Of a stretch of DNA of 64,000 nt, positions 23,009-34,014 are shown one piece after another. The notes under the pieces are model-generated. The model made no database searches. It saw only the letters and a list, made by a program, of their open reading frames with translations, and was not told the DNA's origin. The translations under genes and the position numbers were made by a program. This DNA is from Strigamia acuminata (taxonomy: Eukaryota > Arthropoda > Chilopoda > Geophilomorpha > Linotaeniidae): positions 60,397,369 to 60,461,368 of the forward strand of contig OX442314.1 in NCBI GenBank assembly GCA_949358305.1, in the 5' to 3' direction. How positions within the stretch are numbered: the first letter of the stretch is position 1; each line of letters starts with the position of its first letter.

Positions 23009-23633
23009 TGTTAAATTTGCATAAAATAAAATAATACAAATCTATCAAACAAATTCCAAAGTCCTTGGTTACAAATGATGGGTAAAGTTGAGATATTTTG
23101 TTGAAATGTGTTGAAAATCTAAGATGGCGTCGGAGCAAAGAAAAGGCACGACCACACGTTTTGAGGTAAAAAAGTACACTGGTCTTTATTCAATTATTTA
23201 CACAAAAGGAAAAAGTAAAGAATGCAGATGACACGCTCTGAGCACCAATGGAAACGGTGCACACAAATTTGGAAAAACCCCACCAATTAAAAGATTAACG
23301 TGGGGACAAGAACCTTGTACAAACTAGAACAGGTCAATACACTCAAATGACAAATGGTAATTAATAATAAAAGTGTTACATCTTCAAATCAAAACATAAT
23401 ATTGAAGCCTAAATATGAGAAACAATAAAATCAGCAAATCAATGTTAAATTCAAACCAAATATCAAAATCAATAATGTTATTATACAACACCTCAAAGCA
23501 ATGTAAAAAATGGCAAATAAAATTACCCAATCACCAATATAGAAAGGAATAACAAATCAAGGTGGAAAATAGAAATACAAATGGCAATTTAAATAATGGT
23601 TTATTTAACCCGTAAAATCACCCGATTTTCACA
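23009..23633 (-). repeat. BEL 3' LTR
   Basis: This LTR pairs with 34,691-35,315, both 625 bp. It has TG...CA ends on the plus strand. The last codons of the pol reading (to 23,618) run a few bases into it. Confidence 0.95.
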
Positions 23634-23935
23634 CTGCCGGCCGGAAGATCACCCAATCTCACCTCCAACCATACGAGGCGTTGAACTGGTCGACGTAATT
23701 TTCCCCCATCCGCGAGCACGAGTTCACATGACCTAACTTTGTCATCGCGACCTCGTCTGACTTCGACCACTCTCCCCATCTTCCATTTCAAACGGGGTTT
23801 AAATTGCTCCTCAATTATCACAACGTCGTCAATTTGCAGCTCACGTTTGTCTGATTTTCCCGTTTGCACCTTCAGGTCCTTTAAATATTCACGGGACCAG
23901 CGTGACCAAAATGTTAACAACATGCGTTGTTGATA
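23618..23935 (-). pseudogene. BEL pol C-terminal tail (DUF5641-like), beyond a premature stop
   Basis: This continues pol in the same frame after a single TAA at 23,936-23,938. The residues WSRWSREYL near its start and the basic, Trp-containing tail match the domain that ends most BEL/Pao polyproteins. An internal Met at base 23,923 could start a separate 101-residue product, but a single nonsense mutation in one long pol is the simpler explanation. Confidence 0.75.
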
Positions 23936-26900
23936 TTACCACTGTCGAACGAATTCCTTTTGAGTCGGTTCGAGTATTTCAGTTGACCCTGAATCCGGCA
24001 AGTGTGTTTGCATGGTTACCGTCAAGAAATGTGCTGGAGTAAGTGGTTCGGCTTCGCTTGGCTTCTCGTACACGTATGTGATGGGCCTACGGTTGATGAC
24101 CGCTTCCGTCTGTGCCAAGAAAGTTCCAAATTGATAAAAGTTGAAGTGTGCAGATCCGATTACTTTTTTCAAGCAACGTTTAACTGTCTGCACCATCCTC
24201 TCCCAGAACCCTCCCCACCACGGTGCATTTTCTACAATGAACTTCCACTCTATTCCCTTTTGAGCCAGATAATTTTGGAACGCCTCGTCTTTGGTGGAGC
24301 GTAAAAGAGATGAAAGTTCTAAATTAGCACGGTGAAAGGTGGACCCGTTGTCGCTGTATATCGTCTTTGGGAGGCCTCTACGACTGATGAATCGTTCAAA
24401 CGCCCCCAAAAAGTCTGTTGTTGACAATGAGGAAACCAGTTCCAAATGCACCGCTCGAATGGTTGCGCACATGAAAAGGGCTATATAAGCCTTGGTCGTT
24501 CGTCCCTTTATTATTATCGGTCCAGCAAAATCGACTCCAGTAACCGCGAATGGTTGGCACTTAGTCGTCCTGTCTGCTGGGAGGGGGCCTGGCACTTCTC
24601 GCATCAACCGTCCTTGAATCTTTTTGCAGACGACGCATTTGTCCAAAATCGATTTTAAGGTCCTCCTTGCGGATGGTGTCCAGTATAATTCTCGAAATTT
24701 AGACAGTGTGGCTGTCAATCCGCAATGAAGGACCTGTAAATGAGAGTGTTGCAAAATTAATTTCGTGAGTTTATGGTTTGGAGGTAAAATCAAAGGTTGC
24801 ACAGCGGTGTACAAATCTCGCGATTTTTGCAGTCGAGTTTGCAGTTCGATCAACCCCATCTCGTTCAGCTGTGGATTCAGGTCTCGCAATTTTGAATCCC
24901 TCTGAATTTGTCTGCCATCTCTCAATTGATTTATTTCCTGGCCATAAGCGTCCGACTGCGCGATTCGAATCAAGCTGAATTTCGCCCGTTTTATCTCAGC
25001 TGCAGTTAATGGACCTCGACCGTGTTGGCTGGCATCTGTCTGTCGCTTTCCAGCATTGTCAGCAAATCTGTAAACCCATGCCAGTGTTCGGATTGCTTTT
25101 GAAAACGATCCAAACCTGGCAAACGGGAAAATATTAGTTACTGCTGTTTGCACGGCTTCGACGTGCGTTTCAGTCGTTTCGTCATCCTCTTCGACCGGCT
25201 CTGTTGGCAGGTTTGGCCAATCTCGACGACTTCCACGTAGCCAGTCCGGTCCCTGCCACCAAAGTTGCTCGGTTATCAATGCTTCTGCGTCCATTCCTCT
25301 TGTCAGGCGGTCAGCAGGATTTTCCACGCCTGGCACGTGTCTCCACTCTTCAATTTTTGACTTCTCCCTTATCTCCAAAACTCGATTGTGGACGAAGGTT
25401 GGTGGTCGTTTGGATGTGTTCTTGATCCAATGGAGACATATCTGAGAGTCCGTCCAAAAAAATATTTCACCTGGCGTCATCAACTCCTTGATTTGGTCGG
25501 AGAGACGTACAGCAACCAGTGCTCCCATGAGCTCGAGTCTTGGCAGTGTAAGTGGTTTAACAGGAGCTACACGACACTTTGACAAAATGAAATTAGTCTC
25601 AATCAAATCACCATTAGAGTTCTGGATGTATGCCACCGCCTCATATGCCTTCGGACTCGCATTGCAGAATATGTGTACTTCACATTGGTCAAATTCGTCC
25701 TGTCCCAACCATCGTGGGATTTGAATTTTTCTTAGAGTGGGAATTTGGTCGGTCCACTTCTTCCAATCAGCGCGCAACTCGTTGTCTAATTCGTCATCCC
25801 ATGGCAAATTCCTCAGCCATAGGGACTGGAAAAACATGCGTGCTGTCACGGTGAATGGTGTAGCAAATCCTAAGGGGTCAAAAATTTGAGCAGTTATTTT
25901 GATTACTTCTCTTTTGGTCGTTTTCTTGCTAGGTGGGAAAGTTTCTACGACTGCTAGTCCTAATTCGTCCAAATTCGGGTTCCATCTAATTCCCAGCACC
26001 TTTGTGTCTTCATTAGACGTCAGTGTCGCGTCAGATGGGCATTCCTCTCGAAATTCAGTTCTCAGTTCGGGCGAATTGGTTTGCCACTTAGCGAGTTCCA
26101 TACCGGCTGCTGCAAAAATCAAGTTGGACTGGCGAAATGTCATTAGCGCTTGAGCGACGGTCTTGAGCGACGAGATGAAATCGTCCACGTACAGACACCG
26201 TAACAACAACTTTACTGTTTCTGGGTATTTTTTTTCGTATTTGCGCAGGTGATGTCGGATTGTTGCGCTCAGTAAGAATGGACTCGGTGTAGCGCCAAAT
26301 AACACTCGAGTCTGGCGCAGCACTTTCAATAATGCTTTTCCTATGCCGTCCCAGCACTCATTGATCCAGAAAAATCTTGTTGCGTCGCGGTCCTTTAAAG
26401 CAATTTCGATCATGTGGAATGCTTTTTTAATGTCACTTATCATGGCCACTCTCCCAAGACGAAATCCTAACAATATAAATATTAGTGACGGTAGAAAGTT
26501 TATACCTTTTGATAGGCAATCGTTCAAGGAGAGATAGCCCTTTCGATGTGATGAAGCATCAAATACGACTCGCAATTTCGTGGTGACGCTTTCCTCTTTG
26601 ATCACCGGACTGTGTGGCATGTAGTATACTGGTCCAGTTGAAGTTTGGTTTGGTATCTCTTCAACAATTCCCATTTTTAACTGTTCATCAATGACTTTCT
26701 TGTATTCCAAGTAGAGGTTTGGCTGCTTTTGAAAACGACAAATCAGCGACATGATGCGTTGTTCAGCTCCTCTGTAGTTGTCATCCAACTGGTTGGTGTC
26801 CACTATCCACGGCAGTTCCACGGAATATTTCGAACCCGTCCATTTGATGGTTTTCTCAAATTTTTGTAACGTTTCTGCGTCGTCGTTGGTTTCGACCGAC

Positions 26901-28285
26901 TCGTGGCGTACTCCAATCGGTTCCAGTTCCCACATCCGGCGCAAAAGGTCATCTGTCGATGGGGTAAGTGTAATTTTGTTTATTCTTACCGGTGCAGCAA
27001 TAACTCTTGTTCCATTTGTGGCCTGTCCATGTAAAGTCCAGCCAAATTTTGTTTTCACTGCAATTAGATTTTCTTCTAAATATTCAGTTTGACCTGTCAT
27101 TACACGCCAGTAATGATCCACTCCAATCAGCAAATCCACTTCTTTTGAATGCAACGCGACTTGTTTGCAGGCCACCTCGATTTTCCTTCGTTGTAACTCT
27201 GCCCTAAGTTGTCCATTTGGTTGCTCTCCGGGCGTGGATGTGACGTGGGCAGTCTCAATGGCCTCGATCGTGACAGCGGGTGACTTCGAATTGGCGGGGC
27301 TGAGAATCAATTCGACTCTGTTGCGTATTTCCGACCTCGGCTCTTGTCCAAACACGGCCAAATTGATGGGTTCTGTTCCTAGAATTTTTAAGTTCAGTTT
27401 TTTCACCAATTCAGACCGTATGAAGGTGCGCTGGGCTCCTCCATCGATGTAGCACACTCCCAACGTGGACAGTTTTGGTCCGGCCATTTTCACCATCTGT
27501 ACCATCAAAAATTCGGACTTGGGTGGGCAGGTGGTGACCACTGAGTTGGAATGGACGATCTCCTCGGCGACCTCCGTAGGTTTTGGAGTGTCGCATATGT
27601 GGGTGTGATGTGTTCCTTCACAGCTGTAGCACTTCATTCGGGTCCTGCACTCCTCAGTCTTGTGGGGCACTTTTCCCAAGCATCGCAGGCAAATTCCCTT
27701 TTTTTGCAGCTTTTTGCGTCTCTCCTCCATCGTGAGCGGACATCTTTTTCGGTTATGTTCTGTGGAATCACAAAATTGGCATTTTATTATCATTACCGAC
27801 AATTGTGATGCTGATCCAGATCGAGGCTCCTTTTCTTTTCGTTTGAATTTCCCCTTATTGTTGTGGGCGTTATCCGTGAATGACGATTTGTTTGTTGTCG
27901 CATCAGGTTTTGTTTGTGTTTTCAACATGTCGTACTTGGCGTGTTTGGCGATGTGGTCGCTTAACCAGTCCATTAACCTCGTTATCGACCTCTCTCCATC
28001 GCAGTCTTTGTCATATTCCATGATGATACTGCGCGGAATGGCAGACGACAGCACGGGAAAAATGGTCCGCTGTATTTCCGCCAGGGGCACTTCAATGTTG
28101 GCTAAATTCTCTATATTTATCTCTACGTGCCTGTGTAGCTTTTGCAGGCCTACTCGATCTCGCTCGCTGTTAACAGAAGGTAAATTTATTAGATTCGACA
28201 GGTACTTGTTTTCGAGGACGATTTTGTCGCCATATTTCTTTTGTAGGCGTGCAATCGCGACGATGTAGTTTCCTGCGGTGATCTC
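23936..28285 (-). CDS. BEL/Pao polyprotein: gag end, protease, RT, RNase H, integrase
   Basis: Residue numbers count from base 28,402, where the open frame begins; the first 39 or so come from the copia LTR. The gag remainder is at about 40-200. Three zinc knuckles follow (C208-C221, C238-C252, C258-C270), then an aspartic protease with IDGGAQRT at 319-326. RT has DIKKAF at 657 and YVDD at 738-741, and RNase H has LPRLELMGA (953) and [10 protein letters not shown] (984). The integrase has a zinc-binding H/H/C/C part (C1256, C1259) and a core with D1291, D1351 and E1401. The N-terminal half of gag lies at 34,015-34,635, on the other side of the copia insertion. The coding region is otherwise full-length except for one in-frame TAA at its end. 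Confidence 0.93.
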   Translation of the reverse strand, partial: EITAGNYIVAIARLQKKYGDKIVLENKYLSNLINLPSVNSERDRVGLQKLHRHVEINIENLANIEVPLAEIQRTIFPVLSSAIPRSIIMEYDKDCDGERSITRLMDWLSDHIAKHAKYDMLKTQTKPDATTNKSSFTDNAHNNKGKFKRKEKEPRSGSASQLSVMIIKCQFCDSTEHNRKRCPLTMEERRKKLQKKGICLRCLGKVPHKTEECRTRMKCYSCEGTHHTHICDTPKPTEVAEEIVHSNSVVTTCPPKSEFLMVQMVKMAGPKLSTLGVCYIDGGAQRTFIRSELVKKLNLKILGTEPINLAVFGQEPRSEIRNRVELILSPANSKSPAVTIEAIETAHVTSTPGEQPNGQLRAELQRRKIEVACKQVALHSKEVDLLIGVDHYWRVMTGQTEYLEENLIAVKTKFGWTLHGQATNGTRVIAAPVRINKITLTPSTDDLLRRMWELEPIGVRHESVETNDDAETLQKFEKTIKWTGSKYSVELPWIVDTNQLDDNYRGAEQRIMSLICRFQKQPNLYLEYKKVIDEQLKMGIVEEIPNQTSTGPVYYMPHSPVIKEESVTTKLRVVFDASSHRKGYLSLNDCLSKGINFLPSLIFILLGFRLGRVAMISDIKKAFHMIEIALKDRDATRFFWINECWDGIGKALLKVLRQTRVLFGATPSPFLLSATIRHHLRKYEKKYPETVKLLLRCLYVDDFISSLKTVAQALMTFRQSNLIFAAAGMELAKWQTNSPELRTEFREECPSDATLTSNEDTKVLGIRWNPNLDELGLAVVETFPPSKKTTKREVIKITAQIFDPLGFATPFTVTARMFFQSLWLRNLPWDDELDNELRADWKKWTDQIPTLRKIQIPRWLGQDEFDQCEVHIFCNASPKAYEAVAYIQNSNGDLIETNFILSKCRVAPVKPLTLPRLELMGALVAVRLSDQIKELMTPGEIFFWTDSQICLHWIKNTSKRPPTFVHNRVLEIREKSKIEEWRHVPGVENPADRLTRGMDAEALITEQLWWQGPDWLRGSRRDWPNLPTEPVEEDDETTETHVEAVQTAVTNIFPFARFGSFSKAIRTLAWVYRFADNAGKRQTDASQHGRGPLTAAEIKRAKFSLIRIAQSDAYGQEINQLRDGRQIQRDSKLRDLNPQLNEMGLIELQTRLQKSRDLYTAVQPLILPPNHKLTKLILQHSHLQVLHCGLTATLSKFRELYWTPSARRTLKSILDKCVVCKKIQGRLMREVPGPLPADRTTKCQPFAVTGVDFAGPIIIKGRTTKAYIALFMCATIRAVHLELVSSLSTTDFLGAFERFISRRGLPKTIYSDNGSTFHRANLELSSLLRSTKDEAFQNYLAQKGIEWKFIVENAPWWGGFWERMVQTVKRCLKKVIGSAHFNFYQFGTFLAQTEAVINRRPITYVYEKPSEAEPLTPAHFLTVTMQTHLPDSGSTEILEPTQKEFVRQW

Positions 28286-28718
28286 TGATAAGTCCGTGGA
28301 GGCCAGGAAACATCGGAAAGGAGTTGAAACCAGCTTAAAATGTGCGGGGAGCTCGCACTTCGCGCCCGCCATGTTTTTAATCACATGAAAGCATAAAAGC
28401 AACTGGGTTTGAGGCTAATTGGTCTCAAACCGTACAAAATATGACAATAGGACAAATCAATAGCAACAAGCATTGATTTGTTCTTTACAATATAAGTAAT
28501 TGTTAACCTAGGCATAAGTAACCGATAAACAACATGGAAAACAACATTTATCGCTCTTTCGAGCAGACGACACAAGAAACATAGAATATGTGCGTTAACA
28601 CATAAGAGTAGCATTAATATGCGCTACACGGGTATCCAAAGGATGCCAACACACATATCTGCCATGCCTATCCAGAAATGCATGGGAAACAGACAAAATA
28701 ATTAATCGCATACTAATA
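28286..28718 (-). repeat. Copia 3' LTR
   Basis: This is the 433-bp LTR preceded on the minus strand by the polypurine tract. It is also the outer end of the left arm of the 688-bp inverted repeat. Confidence 0.93.
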
Positions 28719-28735
28719 AATCCCCCTTCGATTAA

Positions 28736-29282
28736 TCAATTTGTCGCCACGAAAATGTGCTCGCACAACGCGTCCAATTTTGCGCGAGACAGCCACTTTG
28801 TCATGATGTCCGCAACGTTGAGGGTCCCTGGGATATGCCTGATCCGAAAAACACCTTTTTCGAACCAGTCGCGCAAGAAATGCAGCTTCACGTCTATGTG
28901 TTTGTTTGCGCGATTTTCTATGCGGTTTTTCGCATATTGAATCGCAGGCATCGAATCGGCATAAACACATGGTATTTCCCGGTCAAACCCGTCAATCATC
29001 ACTTCCGCGTCAAATATGCGTTCTAACCAAATTATCTCCTTCACACCGTCCACAACCGCCAAGAATTCGCTTTCCATAATGGAAAGAGCGGTAATGGTCT
29101 GCTTATGGCAGTTCGAGGAGACGGGGACACCACCCAGATAGATAATGTGCCCGCCAAAACTTCGGCGCTTGTCTTGGTCCAGTGCGTAAGACGCATCTGT
29201 GTAAACAGTTAACTTGTCACTTTGGCAGTTCCCAAGATTAATGGAGAAATTCGGCGTGAAATTCGGCTTCACGTTGTCTTTC
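28736..29282 (-). pseudogene. Copia RNase H C-terminal fragment
   Basis: The minus-strand reading includes YTDASYALDQDKRRS, SIMESEFLAVVDGVKEIIWL, DSMPAIQYAKN, KHIDVKLHFLRDW and NVADIMTKWLS. This is the usual C-terminal part of Ty1/copia pol, and the stop is at 28,736-28,738. The frame continues to 29,350 through the inverted copy, but those residues are antisense artefacts. RT, which should lie upstream, is absent. Confidence 0.88.
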
Positions 29283-29537
29283 ACCATGTGTTTATGCCGA
29301 TTCGATGCCTGCGATTCAATATGCGAAAAACCGCATAGAAAATCGCGCAAACAAACACATAGACGTGAAGCTGCATTTCTTGCGCGACTGGTTCGAAAAA
29401 GGTGTTTTTCGGATCAGGCATATCCCAGGGACCCTCAACGTTGCGGACATCATGACAAAGTGGCTGTCTCGCGCAAAATTGGACGCGTTGTGCGAGCACA
29501 TTTTTGTGGCGACAAATTGATTAATCGAAGGGAGATT

Positions 29538-29970
29538 TATTAGTATGCGATTAATTATTTTGTCTGTTTCCCATGCATTTCTGGATAGGCATGGCAGATA
29601 TGTGTGTTGGCATCCTTTGGATACCCGTGTAGCGCATATTAATGCTACTCTTATGTGTTAACGCACATATTCTATGTTTCTTGTGTCGTCTGCTCGAAAG
29701 AGCGATAAATGTTGTTTTCCGTGTTGTTTATCGGTTACTTATGCCTAGGTTAACAATTACTTGTATTGTAAAGAACAAATCAATGCTTGTTGCTATTGAT
29801 TTGTCCTATTGTCATATTTTGTACGGTTTGAGACCAATTAGCCTCAAACCCAGTTGCTTTTATGCTTTCATGTGATTAAAAACATGGCGGGCGCAAAGTG
29901 CAAGCTCCCCGCACATTTTAAGCTGGTTTCAACTCCTTTCCGATGTTTCCTGGCCTCCACGGACTTATCA
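29538..29970 (+). repeat. Third copia LTR, inverted
   Basis: A 433-bp LTR lies in the plus orientation. It is followed by AATGGT, the same six bases that follow the true 5' LTR at its primer-binding site, then 20 bp of other sequence, then the TTAGG array. Confidence 0.92.
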
Positions 29971-29996
29971 AATGGTGTCGTGTCGAGTGAGTCTCG

Positions 29997-30470
29997 TTAG
30001 GTTAGGTTAGGTTAGGTTAGGTTAGGTTAGGTTAGGTTAGGTTAGGATAGGTTAGGTTAGGTTAGGTTAGGTTAGGTTAGGTTAGGTTAGGTTAGGTTAG
30101 GTTAGGTTAGGTTAGGTTAGGTTAGGTTAGGTTAGGTTAGGTTAGGTTAGGTTAGGTTAGGTTAGGTTAGGTTAGGTTAGGTTTAGGTTAGGTTAGGTTA
30201 GGTTAGGTTAGGTTAGGTTAGGTTAGGTTTAGGTTAGGTTAGGTTAGGTTAGGTTAGGTTAGGTTAGGTTAGGTTAGGTTAGGTTAGGTTAGGTTAGGTT
30301 AGGTTAGGTTAGGTTAGGTTAGGTTTAGGTTAGGTTAGGTTAGGTTAGGTTAGGTTAGGTTAGGTTAGGTTAGGTTAGGTTAGGTTAGGTTAGGTTAGGT
30401 TAGGTTAAGTTAGGTTTAGGTTAGGTTAGGTTAGGTTAGGTTAGGTTAGGTTAGGTTAGGTTAGGTTAGG
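29997..30470 (+). repeat. Interstitial telomeric array (TTAGG)n, 474 bp
   Basis: About 94 copies of TTAGG are present, nearly perfect. A few variants occur: TAGGATAGG near 30,046, TTTAGG near 30,181, 30,228, 30,324 and 30,414, and TTAAG near 30,406. The array starts 27 bp after the inverted copia LTR and ends directly against copia integrase coding sequence, with no spacer. TTAGG is the telomere repeat of most insects and many other arthropods. Confidence 0.97.
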
Positions 30471-31369
30471 AAATCATCAACCATAATTAGGAAATAAAAT
30501 GCCCCACCAATGCTCTTAACCGGTGAGGGCCCCCAAACATCTAAGTGAACAATTTCCAAAATCCCTTTAGTGGAGATATTAATAATGGGAGGAAAGCTTG
30601 CACGTGTGCTTTTCGCCCTCGAACAAGCATCGCAAGCCGACAATTCATTGTTGGAAAGTTTCAGCCCAAATACTTCATCGGATTTCTCCAACAATGCAAT
30701 CCCTTTCGCATTAAGGTGCCCAAAACGTGAATGCCAAACATCCATCGTTTGGGGTTTGTCAGGCTTGATAAGAGCCTTATTCCCACCATTATCTTTTAAA
30801 TTGTTTTGCACACCTTGTTTGGAAATCTTCGCAGTCTTTGGTTTATTCCCATTGTCGACTACCAGGCCAGTGTGTGTGTTATTCAAAACGTTCAATTTCT
30901 GTTTCGGACTCGCATTATTCGCAACGATCGCTGGCGCATTGTTCGCAGCAGTCACTTGCCCCTTATTCGCAATTGCAGGTTTCCCTGTCTTACTCAAATT
31001 TTGGGTTAATGCAGTCTTAAAATCTAAATGAGTTAGTAATGAATTAACAATTTCTTCACCCTTTAAAGGTGGACTAGGCTTCACTGCCGCATTCTGTTGC
31101 GCAGGTAATGCAGCAGCGTTAACAATGTGTGCAGTATTCACTTGACAATTGACTTTATACATCCTATCACTCGTACGAGTCGCAGTGATAAAAGGCGCGT
31201 CAATGTTGTCCTGAAAAATGGACATTTTTCCATGTTTTACAAATGTCGTAGCCCCAGCTTCATCTGCGCGACCTAATGAAATCAGATTCTTTCTGAAGTT
31301 TGGAGCGTAGAAGACATTTTTCAACTGTAATTCACGTTTCTTTTGTCCATAAAAAGATATTAATGTCAC
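30461..31369 (-). pseudogene. Copia pol fragment: GAG-pre-integrase and integrase start
   Basis: The sequence contains LKNVFYAPNFRKNLISLG (end of the protease-linked region), HSRFGHLNAKGIALL (the zinc-binding H of the integrase N-domain), ACDACSRAKS (its paired Cys) and HLDVWGPSPVKS...FLIMVDDF (first strand of the integrase core with its catalytic Asp). It stops where the TTAGG array begins, so the second Asp and the Glu are lost. The long Asn/Ala-rich middle (about residues 85-200) is an insertion compared with most copia elements. Confidence 0.85.
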
Positions 31370-31766
31370 AGTCCCGATGCCCTCGATTTTCGACTTTCCT
31401 TCGCCCTGTTGGGACGCTGTAACCAGTTAATGGTTTGAAGTCGGAGAACCAGGACTTGTTGAACGAGAAATGGTCTGTCGCTCCTGTATCGACGTACCAT
31501 TGCGAATCAAAGTTCGCATGTGACACCAGCGATACGACAGGAGGTTGCTCTTGATTCGAAATCGCTGCGGAGAAGTAAGAGATGGGGACGTCATCAAAAA
31601 CATTCATTTGGGTGACGGCGGCCTTTTGCCGGCCTTTTCCACGTGATTTTCCTCGTGGATTGCCCCTCAACTGTCCTGTTGATCCGCCTCTTCCAGTAAG
31701 TTGCTGTTTAGGTGGAGAAGGGCAGTCGCGGGAAAAATGGCCTGTCCCACCGCAGGTAAAACACAC
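31332..31766 (-). pseudogene. Copia zinc knuckle and protease segment, shifted frame
   Basis: CFTCGGTGHFSRDC (C-x2-C-x4-H-x4-C) is followed by WYVDTGATDHFS, the copia protease active site. This reading lies in a different frame from the gag before it (32,488) and from the pol fragment after it (31,369), and those two share one frame. Two compensating frameshifts, near 31,775 and 31,410, therefore bracket this segment. Confidence 0.82.
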
Positions 31767-32488
31767 ACGTGGGGAACTGGGCGCGGTTCCGCCGCGTCCA
31801 CGTTGACCACTGCCTCCAACGGTGTCGGGTTGGGCACTCCAAATTCGTCCCCCTTCTCGTAAAGGCGATTATACTCGCCTAAAAGTCTTTCTTTCACGGC
31901 AGCGGCCGTAAATTCCGGGTCGGGCCAGTGATACACTGTCTGTTTGACTGGCTCGAATTGGGGCGGCAAAAGGTCCAAGTACTGGAAAGCGTGGAACTCA
32001 TCCGAGACCACAATCTTCACGTCGGCGAGTTGTGTAACTTTCCGGTCGACACGGGAAGTAAAGACGACCATCTCTTCATCCTCCCGTAGACGCATTTCGA
32101 GGAATTCCCGCCGGAGTCGGGCTTTGCGTGCGCGCGTGGTCGGCTGGTAAGCCGCTTTCAGCGCTTCCCACACACCCTTCGCGGTTGGGTGGGCCACAGC
32201 CACGACTTGCTGTGGTTCGTTGCAAGCCAGACAAATGGTGGAGCGAGCTTTTTCTTCGCCCTTTTCGTAGTCACGAATTTCCTTTGCCGGCGATCCAGCA
32301 GGCGGTTCCTTGATTTTGCCGGTCACATGTCCCCAAACACTGTATGATTGAAGCAAAAGCTGGATCTGCATGCTCCAGGTGGGATAATTGGAGCCGTCCA
32401 GTTTGCGTACATCCTTGTAATCATCATGTCGGTCCCAACTCGACATGTTGAAAAATTTGAAGAAATTCGACACAAATTCGTAGCACAA
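31667..32488 (-). pseudogene. Copia gag
   Basis: The first good start is the Met at base 32,446 (MSSWDRHDDYKDVRKLDG). The sequence matches the copia gag pattern: LDGSNYPTWSMQIQLLL near the N-terminus, then VWEALKAAYQPTTRARKARL, and a polyprotein-type helical region. The frame leaves gag after about residue 240; the zinc knuckle continues in another frame. Confidence 0.85.
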
Positions 32489-33576
32489 ACACTAAATTCA
32501 CTATTTTGGCGAAAATGCCGTGCAGAGAAGCGAAAATGCCCCCAAAAATTGAAGGCGAAACAATCACAAACTTCCCTTTGGGCACCTCAATAAGTGAGGT
32601 GAAAAACCCGAATCTGGTCGCCCTACTAGCTTCCGACCGACTCACCTGGGGGCCGCGGGACGACTAGTTGGCCACGGACAAGCCCAGACCGGAATGAGAC
32701 TGCACGTAGGCGACTGCCTAAAGGGTGCAGAATAAACAAAAGGACCCCAAAACAAAAACCTTAAGAATTAACAGAGTTTCACGAAAATAGCAACTAAAAT
32801 ACACTTTTCAGATGTGAAGTTGGCCAATTACGGGATCCTTGCGTCGTAATTGGTTCCCACGTTGCAGTAAACGTCGGCTTCACGTTGTCTTCGCACGGAA
32901 CTGGGCTGACGTGCAGACCGCGTACACACTTCCGTGTATTGGCCAAAATCGATGTTGCGTACGTCCACGCCTTCGTACCCGCTTTCCTGGATGCGAAGCA
33001 CGGAAATAACCGCCTGCACACACGCTTATCGTGTGCAGGACTTCTCGGTGATCGCCGGATTAAATCCGCGAGTTGAATCTCGTCGTTCTTGACGAAAAAT
33101 CCAACGAGAATGGCCGCGGTAGAGAAAATCGTCGATTCGCGACGATTCCTTCGTGAAACAACGGTTTCCAGACGTTCCCACGCTGGAAAATCACCAAAAA
33201 TAACGGCGAATTGACGTATTCGTTCGTCGAATTGTTGCGCGTGCGTGTGTTGGTTTGTTCACACTCGTAGACACGCTAACTTCGCCGTGGTCTGCAGCAA
33301 AGTTCCGGAAAAACAAAAATGGCGCCGCCCGAGAAAAACTCGGTTATATCGGCGAAAAATAAACGAAATGCAATGTTCCTTACACCGTTTTGCTCCAAAT
33401 TCACTGTAGAATTGTCCGCACACGTTGTCACGGCTGTCCTTCGCGAAAAATTCCGGTTTTCGGCGATACGTCTCGGCGACGATCTACGACGAACTTCCGA
33501 CGTTCGTTTTCGCCCGAAAAACCTCACGAACTCGTCAATAACCTGTTGGCCCGATCGTGAGACCTCTGCTACCATT
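32489..33576 (-). other. Copia 5' leader
   Basis: This is about 1.1 kb between the gag start and the 5' LTR. The primer-binding-like TGGTAGCAGAGG lies directly inside the LTR at 33,563-33,574. The rest holds no recognised coding region; open frames at 33,276-33,579 on both strands look fortuitous. Confidence 0.6.
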
Positions 33577-34009
33577 TGATAAGTCCGTGGAGGCCAGGAA
33601 ACATTGGAAAGGAGTTGAAACCAGCTTAAAATGTGCGGGGAGCTCGCACTTCGCGCCCGCCATGTTTTTAATCACATGAAAGCATAAAAGCAACTGGGTT
33701 TGAGGCTAATTGGTCTCAAACCGTACAAAATATGACAATAGGACAAATCAATAGCAACAAGCATTGATTTGTTCTTTACAATATAAGTAATTGTTAACCT
33801 AGGCATAAGTAACCGATAAACAACACGGAAAACAACATTTATCGCTCTTTCGAGCAGACGACACAAGAAACATAGAATATGTGCGTTAACACATAAGAGT
33901 AGCATTAATATGCGCTACACGGGTATCCAAAGGATGCCAACACACATATCTGCCATGCCTATCCAGAAATGCATGGGAAACAGACAAAATAATTAATCGC
34001 ATATTAATA
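33577..34009 (-). repeat. Copia 5' LTR
   Basis: This is the 433-bp LTR with the ATCTC target duplication at its outer side and the primer-binding site at its inner side. Confidence 0.93.
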
Positions 34010-34014
34010 ATCTC

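Larger units (their letters stand above)
28286..29970. repeat. 688-bp inverted repeat with 309-bp spacer made from the copia 3' end
   Basis: The left arm is 28,286-28,973 and the right arm 29,283-29,970. Both are 688 bp and begin at the LTR end. Each holds a complete LTR plus the end of the RNase H coding region. They differ at only a handful of sites by eye. The 309-bp spacer (28,974-29,282) is unique RNase H sequence in the minus orientation. The right arm can be read in plus orientation as the RNase H end (29,305-29,520). Confidence 0.93.
28286..34009 (-). mobile_element. Rearranged Ty1/copia element nested in BEL gag
   Basis: The outer LTRs at 28,286-28,718 (3') and 33,577-34,009 (5') are both 433 bp. 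On the plus strand each starts TGATAAG and ends TTAATA or CTAATA. The 5-bp flanks are ATCTC on both sides (28,281-28,285 and 34,010-34,014). Three LTR differences were seen by eye. On the minus strand the 5' LTR is followed by AA and TGGTAGCAGAGG, a primer-binding site close to the initiator-Met type used by many copia elements, and GAAGGGGGA precedes the 3' LTR as polypurine tract. Inside, the order is 3' LTR, RNase H end, inverted copy of both, TTAGG array, integrase start, protease, gag. Most of integrase and all of RT are missing. Confidence 0.93.

Noticed and set aside
24002-28268. Many plus-strand open frames antisense to BEL pol
   Set aside because: They are shadows of the pol reading on the other strand, with no domains.
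28286-28402. N-terminal part of the BEL protein ([14 protein letters not shown]...)
   Set aside because: This segment recurs at 29,880-29,970 and 33,577-33,670 and is the end of the copia LTR; it only happens to be in frame with BEL gag.
29997-30470. True chromosome end
   Set aside because: Copia and BEL sequence continues on both sides with intact target duplications, so the array is interstitial.
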